From positions 1 to 5,298 of the forward strand of contig WJKO01000038.1 in NCBI GenBank assembly GCA_014729055.1: 5,298 nt of DNA. The letters run 5' to 3'. Below the pieces are notes generated by a model. It searched no databases and was not told the DNA's origin. It was given only the letters and a program-made list of their open reading frames with translations. This document shows, piece after piece, positions 1 through 5,298 of this stretch (the stretch's first letter is position 1; the number at the start of each line of letters is the position of its first letter). This DNA comes from Promethearchaeota archaeon (GTDB lineage Archaea > Asgardarchaeota > Lokiarchaeia > Sigyniarchaeales > Promethearchaeaceae). The translations under genes were made by a program, and so were the position numbers.

Positions 1-1
1 A

Positions 2-316
2 ATCAGTATTCTCTCAGGATTTCTCGCTCAAATTCCAACGGCTATCGTTTTTATAACTTTAGTGCAAAATATCTATGGAATAGGGCAAGTTCCGAACTTG
101 GTAATCATAGCGATAATATTAGGAATCAATATTGGATCAAATTTCTTACCACAAGGAGCTGCATGTGATTTGATAACTCTAAATCTTGCAGAAAAGAATA
201 AAGTTCAAGGATTTAACTACAATACCCTACTTAAAAACGGATCCTTGATGACTTTGATGCATATAGGGAATAGTATTGTATATATGACTATTATCTATTT
301 TATATTTTATTTTTGA
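2..316 (+). CDS. C-terminal part of an ArsB/NhaD/SLC13-type ion transporter (5' truncated)
   Basis: The reading frame is open from base 2 to the TGA at 314-316, giving 104 residues with no start codon of its own. The GTG at 62 is internal, because the homologous sequence continues upstream to the edge. The protein is strongly hydrophobic, with about three membrane segments (roughly residues 3-21, 31-50 and 82-103). The Gly-Ile-Asn-Ile-Gly-Ser-Asn-x-x-Pro-x-Gly-Ala stretch followed by 'LAEKN' resembles the C-terminal substrate/cation-binding hairpin of the ion-transporter superfamily (ArsB, NhaD, CitM and SLC13 usually have GxxGGNxTxxGAxxN). The preceding 'QIPTA' matches the 'DNVPT' region, but the usual acidic residue is missing. 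It is an inner-membrane transporter, and the substrate cannot be told from this tail. It seems unrelated to the glycan genes that follow. Confidence 0.8.
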   Translation: MSILSGFLAQIPTAIVFITLVQNIYGIGQVPNLVIIAIILGINIGSNFLPQGAACDLITLNLAEKNKVQGFNYNTLLKNGSLMTLMHIGNSIVYMTIIYFIFYF

Positions 317-317
317 A

Positions 318-1400
318 TTAAATGATTTTTTTTATGATACGAGCCACGAATTGAATCTGTTCCTCCGATAAAAGTGGATGAATAGGCAATGATAATACTT
401 GAGCCGCAGCTTTTTCCGTTTCTGGAAGAGAATCACCATAACCTAATCTTTTATAATAAGGTTGTTGATGAATTGGAATTTTATAATGTATTCCAAATCC
501 TATATTGTTTTTAATTAATTGCTCCACAATTTCATCTCTATTTTCGACACGGATTGTATATTGATGGTAAACGTGTTTATAATCTTCTGACTTTGTTGGA
601 GTTATAATACCTTCAACATTCTCAAATAAATCGTCATATAATTCGGCATTTTTAATTCTTTTTCTATTGTTTTTATCTAACACTGAAAGGCTATATTTTC
701 CACATACGCCAGAAATAGCTGGCATTCTAAAATTCAATCCTAACTCCTCATGGACATATTTTTTACTTTGACCATGATTGACAAATCTATTCACTCTATT
801 GTAGATATCGGTATTATCGGTAACTACCAAGCCACCTTCTCCACCGCAGTACATATTTTTAGTAGGATAAAGAGAGAATGCACCACAAACACCAAAAGAA
901 CCGGCTTTTTTGTTTTTTAATTCCGCTCCGTGTGCTTGACACGAGTCTTCAATCAAGATTAGGTCATTCTCATTAGCAATTTTGTTAATCACGTCATAAT
1001 TTGCACAGAGTCCGAAAAGATCAACCGGCATAATTGCTTTTGTCTTGTTTGAAATCTTCTCAAGAATTGACTTGGGTGAAATATTAAAAGTCCTCGGATC
1101 AATATCCGCAAACACGGGTTGTAATCCGAATATCTTTAAACAATTTGCAGTAGCAATAAAGGTAAAGCTAGGAATAATAACTTCACTTCCCGGTTCAATA
1201 TCCAAGGAAGCTATAATAGACAAAAGAGCAGAAGTTCCGCTATTCACGGCCCGACAATACTTGACACCACAATAATCTGAGAACCTTTTTTCAAGATCAC
1301 GGACATGTGTTCCTTCGACCCACATACCACTTTTTAATACTTCCTTAACTTCTTTCAATACTTCATCCGGTAAGCTTAACTGCACGATTGGGACTTTCAT
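318..1400 (-). CDS. DegT/DnrJ/EryC1/StrS-family PLP-dependent sugar aminotransferase
   Basis: This is a cytosolic fold-type I aminotransferase that would convert a keto nucleotide sugar to an amino sugar, with glutamate or glutamine as the usual nitrogen donor. At 360 residues it is the normal length for the family. Visible motifs, numbered from the chosen start, are NSGTSAL at 53-59 (PLP phosphate region), 'PSFTFIATAN' at 77-86, 'IEDSCQAHGA' with Asp152 contacting the pyridine nitrogen, and 'FSLYPTKNM' with Lys181 as Schiff-base lysine, followed by GGEGG at 186-190. No key residue is missing. I chose the ATG at 1400 because the family N-terminus (KVPIVQLSLP) starts there and an AGGT lies 11 bases upstream. 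A TTG at 1412 would add four residues. It is divergent from the acyltransferase/DUF354 pair, which supports a role in making an N-acylated amino sugar (compare FdtB/QdtB or WlbE). The exact substrate and the 3- versus 4-amino position cannot be read from sequence. Confidence 0.95.
   Translation of the reverse strand: MKVPIVQLSLPDEVLKEVKEVLKSGMWVEGTHVRDLEKRFSDYCGVKYCRAVNSGTSALLSIIASLDIEPGSEVIIPSFTFIATANCLKIFGLQPVFADIDPRTFNISPKSILEKISNKTKAIMPVDLFGLCANYDVINKIANENDLILIEDSCQAHGAELKNKKAGSFGVCGAFSLYPTKNMYCGGEGGLVVTDNTDIYNRVNRFVNHGQSKKYVHEELGLNFRMPAISGVCGKYSLSVLDKNNRKRIKNAELYDDLFENVEGIITPTKSEDYKHVYHQYTIRVENRDEIVEQLIKNNIGFGIHYKIPIHQQPYYKRLGYGDSLPETEKAAAQVLSLPIHPLLSEEQIQFVARIIKKII
326..333 (+). terminator. 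oligo-T termination signal after the transporter gene
   Basis: A run of eight T residues begins 10 bases after the transporter stop codon, and the preceding 25 bases are also T-rich. Archaeal RNA polymerase terminates at such U-tracts without needing a hairpin. The tract lies inside the 3' end of the convergent aminotransferase gene, as expected when stop codons are only 1 bp apart. Function is inferred from composition only. Confidence 0.4.
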
Positions 1401-1416
1401 TGAAATTAACAACCTA

Positions 1417-1442
1417 CAATCTATTTTATTTTTGTAATCTAT
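1417..1442 (-). promoter_or_regulatory. paired ATAGATT elements, 18-bp spacing, upstream of the aminotransferase
   Basis: On the minus strand the heptamer ATAGATT occurs twice (plus-strand 1418-1424 and 1436-1442), start to start 18 bp, ending 17 bp before the aminotransferase ATG. The same pair at the same spacing recurs upstream of the GlcNAc-1-P transferase gene at 4869-4894, and the two 26-bp blocks match at 21 positions. The position fits a core-promoter or operator element close to the transcription start. Its role is inferred. Confidence 0.35.
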
Positions 1443-1498
1443 TGTACATCGTTTAGAATAAAGTTAAAACTTATGTATGTAAAAATTAAAGAAATGAA

Positions 1499-1506
1499 TT
1501 ATAAAG
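1499..1506 (+). promoter_or_regulatory. possible TATA element for the acyltransferase-DUF354 operon
   Basis: The sequence TTATAAAG lies about 60 bases upstream of the acyltransferase ATG, in an A-rich context. If it is used, transcription would start near 1525-1530 and leave a leader of roughly 35-40 bases containing the GAGGT ribosome site. The whole intergenic region is very AT-rich, so a match like this is only weak evidence. The element falls within an imperfect 15-bp tandem repeat (1488-1502 and 1503-1517, 13 of 15 identical). Confidence 0.3.
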
Positions 1507-1553
1507 AAATAAATAATGTAGAGATCGTTTTAAAATTAGAATAAAGACATTAA

Positions 1554-1558
1554 GAGGT
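1554..1558 (+). promoter_or_regulatory. Shine-Dalgarno site GAGGT for the acyltransferase
   Basis: GAGGT is complementary to the archaeal 16S rRNA 3' end and sits 7 bases before the ATG at 1566, which fixes that start codon. Confidence 0.7.
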
Positions 1559-1565
1559 TTTACGA

Positions 1566-2318
1566 ATGAATGAAAAATCTAGTTTAAAATCAATCCATTC
1601 TGAATCCAATATTGATAACAGTGCATTTATAGACGATTTTACGGTTATCGGTAAAGGTGTGAAGATTGGTGCGGACGTCTATATCTCTAAGGGTGTGAAG
1701 ATTTACGGAGAAACTGAAATTGGAGAAAGTACATATATTGGGGAAAATTGTATTATTGGACATCCCAATCGTAAGGAATTGAATTGGGCAATAAAAAATA
1801 AAAAATCTTTGTCAGAATTTACGAATGAATTAACGGTAATAGGCAAAAATTGCACAATTCGAGCGGGTTCAATAATCTATACAAATGTTGTAATAGGAGA
1901 CAACTGCCAAACGGGACATAATATTATGGTAAGAGAAAAAACGAGAATTGGACAACACTGTTTAGTTGGAACTGCTAGCATTATCGATGGAAACGTCGAT
2001 ATTGGAAATGATGTGAGCATACAAACTGGCGTCTATATTCCATTGTTTTCAAAAATCAAAGATAATGTGTTTATGGGACCTTATAGCAAATTAACAAATG
2101 ATAAATATGTAATGCGGAAGAGATTTGATTTAGTGGGTCCCGATATTGAAGAGTTTGTCTCATTGGGTGCTAATTCGGTGATTATGCCGGGAATCAATTT
2201 GAAACCAAAAACAATTGTGGGAGCGGGTGCTGTCGTCACGAAAGATACGGAAGAATCCGATATTGTTGTTGGGGTTCCTGCAAAAAGGTTAAAGAAAGTG
2301 CCTGACGAATGGATGTAA
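1566..2318 (+). CDS. left-handed beta-helix (hexapeptide-repeat) sugar N-acyltransferase, WxcM/QdtC-like
   Basis: This 250-residue protein is built almost wholly of hexapeptide repeats ([I/V]-G-x-x-x-x), from about residue 20 to 65 and again from 89 to 225. It ends with the 'VGVPAKRLKKVP' tail common to acetyltransferases of this fold. Such enzymes work as trimers in the cytosol and transfer an acetyl (or other acyl) group from acyl-CoA. The stretch 'VFMGPYSKLTNDKY' at 168-181 resembles the 'F.NDKYPR' signature of the WxcM N-domain/QdtC/FdtC group, which N-acetylates 3-amino-3,6-dideoxyhexose nucleotides. His118 in 'TGHNI' is a possible active-site residue. A non-repeat loop at about 66-88 interrupts the helix and makes the protein longer than PglD/WlbB (about 190-200 residues). 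The divergent aminotransferase is the natural supplier of its amino-sugar substrate. The downstream gene starts after 19 bp, so the two probably share a transcript. WlbB-like UDP-GlcNAc3NA acetylation is an alternative. Confidence 0.9.
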   Translation: MNEKSSLKSIHSESNIDNSAFIDDFTVIGKGVKIGADVYISKGVKIYGETEIGESTYIGENCIIGHPNRKELNWAIKNKKSLSEFTNELTVIGKNCTIRAGSIIYTNVVIGDNCQTGHNIMVREKTRIGQHCLVGTASIIDGNVDIGNDVSIQTGVYIPLFSKIKDNVFMGPYSKLTNDKYVMRKRFDLVGPDIEEFVSLGANSVIMPGINLKPKTIVGAGAVVTKDTEESDIVVGVPAKRLKKVPDEWM

Positions 2319-2324
2319 TATTTT

Positions 2325-2331
2325 GGTGGTG
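2325..2331 (+). promoter_or_regulatory. Shine-Dalgarno site GGTGGTG for the DUF354 gene
   Basis: GGTGGTG differs by one base from the full archaeal consensus GGAGGTG and ends 6 bases before the TTG at 2338. It is what selects this TTG over the in-frame TTG two codons later. It lies in the 19-bp gap after the acyltransferase stop, consistent with translation from a shared mRNA. Confidence 0.65.
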
Positions 2332-2337
2332 TAATAT

Positions 2338-3441
2338 TTGAGTTTGAATGGGAAAAGAATTTGGATTGACATTGAAGAGCCGAAGACAGGCATAATGTTC
2401 AATTATCTCTTCAAGATGTTTAAAGATGCTGGAGCTGAATTATTAATTACCGCACGTGACTTCGATTCCACGTTTCAAGTTATGGATGATTTAGGTGTGG
2501 ATTATAAAAAAGTTGGAAAACATGGAGGAGCGACTATTGAAGGGAAGCTAAAAGCATATATTGATAGATTAAAAGCACTTTATCCAGTGGTGGTTGGATT
2601 CAAACCAGACTTTTTTGTTACATTTTCTTCAGTTGAGGGTCCTCGAATATCATACGGACTTCAAATTCCATCAATTGGATTCAATGATGAACCTAGAAAT
2701 GTACCCGTTTGTAAACTGATATTCCCATATTTGGACGAAATAATTACACCCTCATGCATTCCCCAACAACTATATGAGGATTTATATGCCGATCCAGAAC
2801 GTCTTATCAGATATAACGGAATTGATGAAATTGGTTGGCTATCACAATATCACCCAAACCCTGACGTTTTAAAAAAATTTACAGTAATGAAGGGGGAGTT
2901 TGTTTTAATTCGCTCTGAAATGAGTTCAGCCAGCTATTTCATTGATAAACTCGAGCCCGAAGAGACCATGATTGCAAAATTCTTTCCAAGCATATTTAAA
3001 AAATATCCCGATTACAAATATTTTCTTTTAGTCCGAAGTACAGAACAGAAAACATGGTTGGAAAAACAATTAGAAGAGTACAAAGATAGAGACAACGTGA
3101 TAATCACTAATTACTTACCAAACGTTGTGGATTTATGTTTTTATAGTGCTTTGGTGATCAGTGGAGGAGGTACTATAGTCCGAGAATCCAGTCTTCTAAA
3201 TGTACCGAGTATTGAGTTTTTTCCAGGAGAAACAGCCCCTCAGGAACATTTTTTAATTGAAAACGGATTTCCACTCCAGCATAATAAAGATCCAAGTGAT
3301 ATTGTAAAAAATTCTATTCAAATATTGGACAGAGGTTCAAAAAACGGGCGTTTCACGATGGATTTCAAGAAGATGATAAATAAATTTGAAAATCCTAATG
3401 TTGTCTGTTTCAATCGAGTTGTTAAGAGAATGCAATTTTAA
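2338..3441 (+). CDS. DUF354-family protein, putative GT-B-type glycosyltransferase
   Basis: The 367-residue protein matches the archaeal/bacterial DUF354 family along its length. It has an N-terminal 'IWIDIEEP' strand, 'LLITARDFDST' at 35-45 and 'VGKHGG' at 59-64. Further on are 'KPDFFVTFSS' at 89-98, 'IPSIGFNDEPRN' at 110-121 and 'IRYNGIDE' at 157-164. The second domain carries 'ISGGGTIVRESSLLNVPSI' at 274-292. Two Rossmann-like halves and this GGGT...E(283) segment resemble the nucleotide-sugar site of MurG and UDP-GlcNAc 2-epimerase, so a cytosolic or membrane-associated glycosyltransferase acting on a lipid-linked or polymer acceptor is likely. No member function is assumed. There is no signal peptide or membrane helix. 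Translation starts at a TTG set by a strong GGTGGTG site. It follows the acyltransferase by 19 bp and its last 20 bp overlap the opposing GlcNAc-1-P transferase gene, tying it to glycan assembly. Confidence 0.88.
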   Translation: MSLNGKRIWIDIEEPKTGIMFNYLFKMFKDAGAELLITARDFDSTFQVMDDLGVDYKKVGKHGGATIEGKLKAYIDRLKALYPVVVGFKPDFFVTFSSVEGPRISYGLQIPSIGFNDEPRNVPVCKLIFPYLDEIITPSCIPQQLYEDLYADPERLIRYNGIDEIGWLSQYHPNPDVLKKFTVMKGEFVLIRSEMSSASYFIDKLEPEETMIAKFFPSIFKKYPDYKYFLLVRSTEQKTWLEKQLEEYKDRDNVIITNYLPNVVDLCFYSALVISGGGTIVRESSLLNVPSIEFFPGETAPQEHFLIENGFPLQHNKDPSDIVKNSIQILDRGSKNGRFTMDFKKMINKFENPNVVCFNRVVKRMQF

Positions 3442-4822
3442 GAAATTTAGCGAGAATATCTTTAACGGTCTGAATGGCAAATGGAATCAATTTAATTTCA
3501 TATTTCTCTCCAGATATTTTAGAGATTTTATACCAGAAATATTTCACTGTTAGATAATACCAATAAAAGAATCCACCTCCTGCTAAAACAAATGTTATCA
3601 ACCAATTCAATGGATGATCTACTACGAAAGAATCTATGATCAATAAAAAGAGGACACCAATAAGGAGGAGAGCTATCATGAAATACACAATACCCCGAAT
3701 CGCCTTAAATTTAATAACAACAGGGAGTGCTAATCCAATCAATACTAAACAAATAACCAGAGTTGAAGTGAAATCTAAGACTTTTAAAGGATTATAAAAT
3801 TTAATAACTTCACCGATAATTGCAATGATCCCTCCAATATATGCTAATGCCCAGAAATTATGCACAAGCTGTGGTTCAGTTAACGGCTTATCTGCCAGAA
3901 TCAGCCTTGGCAGGGTTAGATGATCTTCACGACCTTTGGATGCCTCAATAACGTCATCATCCCGCATAATAATATCAGTTGTTTCAATATCTCGGCGTTC
4001 TTTCAAACCCTTTATTGACGCAATTACATAAAATCCATTAAATAGATGAACTAAAATGCAACAAAACATGGCTACTTCAAGTGATCCAAACACGGCAACA
4101 CACCCGATAGCAGCTCCAAGCGCTAATGTACCAACATCACCAGGGAACACTTTGGCAGGAAATATATTAAATTTCACAAAGGCAACGAGTGCCCCCAATA
4201 TTACCAAACAAAATATCAATCCCTCAGAACTCTTGTATATGATAGAGCAGATAAGAAGGAAAATTATGGCAATCAACGCCGATCCTGAACCTTCTCCATT
4301 GTAACCCTCAAGCATATTCACCAGATTAGTTAAAATAGCAATAATTAGTGGGATTACAAAGGGATAAATAATAGTCAATCGTAACTGACCAAGAATCGGT
4401 AACATAGGACTATCAATCTCTATGAAATCAAACCAGTTTAATACAAAAATAGGAATCCCAGTAATAATCATAATAAGTATTTTTTTTGTTGAAGATAGTA
4501 CCCACCGATCATCTATATATCCGATTAAACCAGAGAAAACAACCGTAAAAAGAAAACAGATAGCTTCATTTCTAATATTTGGAAATAATAGTATAACGAC
4601 AACACACGAAGGGATAATTCCTATAAGAAAGGGAATACCACCCGATTCTGCTACTTCAGGTCTGTCGTGTTTATGAATATCATTGCCAACCCATCCTTTT
4701 TTCTTCGCAAATGCAATATATTTAGGATAGAGCCAATTCGTAAACAAAAATGAGCAGATGACGGTGATAACTAATATAATAACATCGATATAATCCAAAC
4801 CTATTTCATTAAAATGATACAC
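3422..4822 (-). CDS. polyprenyl-phosphate GlcNAc-1-phosphate transferase (Alg7/AglH/MraY superfamily), with extended C-terminus
   Basis: This integral membrane enzyme would transfer HexNAc-1-phosphate from a UDP-sugar to dolichyl phosphate, the first step of lipid-linked glycan synthesis. Numbering from the GTG start, it has about 13 predicted membrane segments. Motifs in order are a cytosolic 'HKHDRPEVAESGG' near 50-62, the Mg-binding 'GYIDDRW' (Asp104-Asp105) near 101-107, 'NMLEGYNG' at 169-176, and 'FPAKVFPGDVG' (Asp229) at 221-231. A long cytosolic loop then runs to about 320 and holds 'LTLPRL', comparable to the PRxRIPR loop of Alg7/DPAGT1. The MraY triple-His motif is absent, so an Alg7/AglH-like role fits better. 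Its 466 residues exceed the usual 320-410, because residues from about 322 on add four more membrane helices and a basic tail. AAGGA at 4833-4837 lies 10 bases before the GTG but only 1 base before the TTG at 4831, so I prefer GTG (the TTG would add three residues). It converges on the DUF354 gene with a 20-bp overlap. Confidence 0.9.
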   Translation of the reverse strand: MYHFNEIGLDYIDVIILVITVICSFLFTNWLYPKYIAFAKKKGWVGNDIHKHDRPEVAESGGIPFLIGIIPSCVVVILLFPNIRNEAICFLFTVVFSGLIGYIDDRWVLSSTKKILIMIITGIPIFVLNWFDFIEIDSPMLPILGQLRLTIIYPFVIPLIIAILTNLVNMLEGYNGEGSGSALIAIIFLLICSIIYKSSEGLIFCLVILGALVAFVKFNIFPAKVFPGDVGTLALGAAIGCVAVFGSLEVAMFCCILVHLFNGFYVIASIKGLKERRDIETTDIIMRDDDVIEASKGREDHLTLPRLILADKPLTEPQLVHNFWALAYIGGIIAIIGEVIKFYNPLKVLDFTSTLVICLVLIGLALPVVIKFKAIRGIVYFMIALLLIGVLFLLIIDSFVVDHPLNWLITFVLAGGGFFYWYYLTVKYFWYKISKISGEKYEIKLIPFAIQTVKDILAKFLKIAFS

Positions 4823-4832
4823 TAGTTCCAAA

Positions 4833-4837
4833 TCCTT
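4833..4837 (-). promoter_or_regulatory. Shine-Dalgarno site AAGGA for the GlcNAc-1-P transferase
   Basis: Read on the minus strand, AAGGA precedes the GTG at 4822 by 10 bases. It is too close (1 base) to serve the TTG at 4831, which decides the start chosen for this gene unless the mRNA is leaderless. Confidence 0.45.
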
Positions 4838-4870
4838 ATGAAGTTTATAATTCTATGATTCTAAAATTCA

Positions 4871-4906
4871 ATCTATGTTGGTTATATAATCTATGTTGCT
4901 TATATA
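4871..4906 (-). repeat. 18-bp tandem direct repeat, each copy with a TATA-like element
   Basis: Two adjacent 18-bp units (4871-4888 and 4889-4906) read ATCTATGTTGSTTATATA on the plus strand and differ only at one base (G at 4881, C at 4899). Each unit carries a TTATATA core, so the GlcNAc-1-P transferase gene has two candidate TATA boxes 18 bp apart, read TATATAA on its own strand. The inner copy would give a start near 4860 and a leader of about 30-40 bases. The outer copy ends in the perfect 10-bp palindrome CTTATATAAG (4899-4908) and could be read in either direction. The ATAGATT pair shared with the aminotransferase promoter falls in this block. Confidence 0.75.
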
Positions 4907-4927
4907 AGATTTTTCAAAAAATTAGTG

Positions 4928-4944
4928 CATTCATTTAATGAATG
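4928..4944. promoter_or_regulatory. 17-bp perfect inverted repeat, possible operator
   Basis: CATTCATT and AATGAATG form perfect 8-bp arms around a single central T at 4936. A nearly uninterrupted palindrome of this size, in a divergent intergenic region, is typical of binding sites for dimeric archaeal winged-helix or HTH repressors. It lies about 25 bp from the outer palindromic TATA element and 70 bp before the Trm112 start. No regulator gene is present in the window. Confidence 0.45.
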
Positions 4945-4976
4945 AAAGGTTTGACTTTCAATGAATTGTAGTCAAA
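4943..4976. repeat. two overlapping inverted repeats next to the 17-bp palindrome
   Basis: TGAAAG (4943-4948) and CTTTCA (4955-4960) pair across a 6-base loop. TTTGACT (4950-4956) and AGTCAAA (4970-4976) pair across 13 bases. The two stems are mutually exclusive because they share 4955-4956. They may be further protein sites or, if transcription toward Trm112 starts upstream, alternative leader hairpins. The stems are short and AT-rich, so stability in RNA would be low. Confidence 0.35.
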
Positions 4977-5014
4977 TTAAATAAAAAGGAAAAATAAATC
5001 TTATTTGATTGGAT

Positions 5015-5298
5015 ATGAAACTCTGGTTAAATAATATTCTGGCTTGTCCTGATGATAAGTCATATCCGCTTCATGTCATAATTTTTGAGTGGAACTCGCA
5101 ATTAGAAGATTTTGATAATATTTTAAGGGCTTATAAGAACAATTATTTAATCAATTTTAAGGATCCCAAGCATCTAACTCGAGTTCAACTCTTCGATCAG
5201 GATTTATTAGAACCCGAAAAATCACAGAAATTAGCGTCCTCAGAACGAGTATATGAAGAGAATGTAAATCTAACTACAGATATAGATGCCAATAACAT
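5015..5298 (+). CDS. N-terminal part of a long Trm112-family protein (3' truncated)
   Basis: An ATG at 5015 opens a frame of 94 codons that stays open to the window end. The N-terminus 'MKLWLNNILACPDDKSYPL' is the Trm112 signature: a short helix, then Cys-Pro with Asp-Lys, then an aliphatic strand. Trm112 proteins are small cytosolic partners that stabilise and activate SAM-dependent methyltransferases acting on tRNA, rRNA and release factor. The classic short archaeal and bacterial forms are about 60 residues and return to their second zinc-ribbon part quickly. Here at least 75 residues follow the first half without it, a charged, mostly helical insertion like the long eukaryotic and some archaeal forms. 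Only one cysteine (Cys11) is visible, and the second metal-site half would lie beyond the window. No clear Shine-Dalgarno site is present (only GGAT directly before the ATG). A TATA-like TTAAATAA at 4977-4984 would give a very short leader. It is divergent from the glycan genes, with no evident functional link. Confidence 0.75.
   Translation, partial: MKLWLNNILACPDDKSYPLHVIIFEWNSQLEDFDNILRAYKNNYLINFKDPKHLTRVQLFDQDLLEPEKSQKLASSERVYEENVNLTTDIDANN

Noticed and set aside
1045..1275. Open frame of 76 codons on the plus strand
   Set aside because: It lies wholly inside the aminotransferase gene on the other strand, shows no recognisable protein features and is best explained as an antisense shadow.
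1488..1517. Imperfect 15-bp tandem repeat (13 of 15 identical) upstream of the acyltransferase
   Set aside because: It is made almost only of A with a few G/T bases, so low complexity explains it well. It is mentioned only as the context of a weak TATA candidate.
1473..1544. Short 23-codon open frame (MYVKIKEMNYKE...) just upstream of the acyltransferase
   Set aside because: There is no Shine-Dalgarno site, it runs through an imperfect A-rich tandem repeat, and a frame of this size is expected by chance. A regulatory leader peptide cannot be excluded, but nothing supports it.
4056..4304. Open frame of 82 codons on the plus strand
   Set aside because: It is antisense to the conserved catalytic part of the GlcNAc-1-P transferase, and its Ser/Thr/Pro-rich composition mirrors the membrane-protein codons opposite.
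4056..4330. Possible frameshift or fusion boundary in the middle of the membrane transferase
   Set aside because: All catalytic motifs occur in order in one unbroken frame, so the gene is intact.
4422..4676. Open frame of 84 codons on the plus strand
   Set aside because: It is antisense to the N-terminal half of the GlcNAc-1-P transferase, with no ribosome site or family resemblance.

Overview
The window is AT-rich and reads as archaeal DNA. It carries a DUF354-type glycosyltransferase, an Alg7/AglH-like polyprenyl-phosphate GlcNAc-1-phosphate transferase and a large 'CPxDK' Trm112-like protein. The translation signals also fit an archaeon: GAGGT and GGTGGTG Shine-Dalgarno sequences, TTG/GTG starts and TATA-like elements. 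The long, eukaryote-like Trm112 insertion makes an Asgard or related lineage plausible, but that is an inference and not something the window proves. I found no rRNA, tRNA, CRISPR array, insertion sequence or phage gene.

Layout. (1) 2-316 (+): C-terminal end of an ArsB/NhaD/SLC13-type membrane transporter, cut by the window edge, followed by an oligo-T stretch. (2) 318-1400 (-): DegT/DnrJ/EryC1-type sugar aminotransferase, converging on the transporter with 1 bp between stop codons. (3) 1401-1565: divergent intergenic region. (4) 1566-2318 (+): left-handed beta-helix acyltransferase of the WxcM/QdtC type. (5) 2338-3441 (+): DUF354 putative glycosyltransferase, 19 bp after the acyltransferase and probably co-transcribed with it. 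(6) 3422-4822 (-): multi-spanning polyprenyl-phosphate HexNAc-1-P transferase, overlapping the DUF354 gene tail to tail by 20 bp. (7) 4823-5014: intergenic region rich in direct and inverted repeats. (8) 5015-5298 (+): N-terminal part of a Trm112-family protein, running off the window.

The central four genes form a small surface-glycan or N-glycan module. The aminotransferase would turn a 3-keto (or 4-keto) nucleotide sugar into an amino sugar and the beta-helix protein would N-acetylate it. The membrane enzyme would start a lipid-linked glycan by moving HexNAc-1-P onto dolichyl phosphate, and the DUF354 protein would add a sugar. The oxidoreductase or ketoisomerase needed upstream of the aminotransferase is not in the window. 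The most unexpected non-coding signal is a pair of ATAGATT elements spaced exactly 18 bp, found upstream of both minus-strand glycan genes. It suggests common regulation. I see no clearly new defence or mobile system here.
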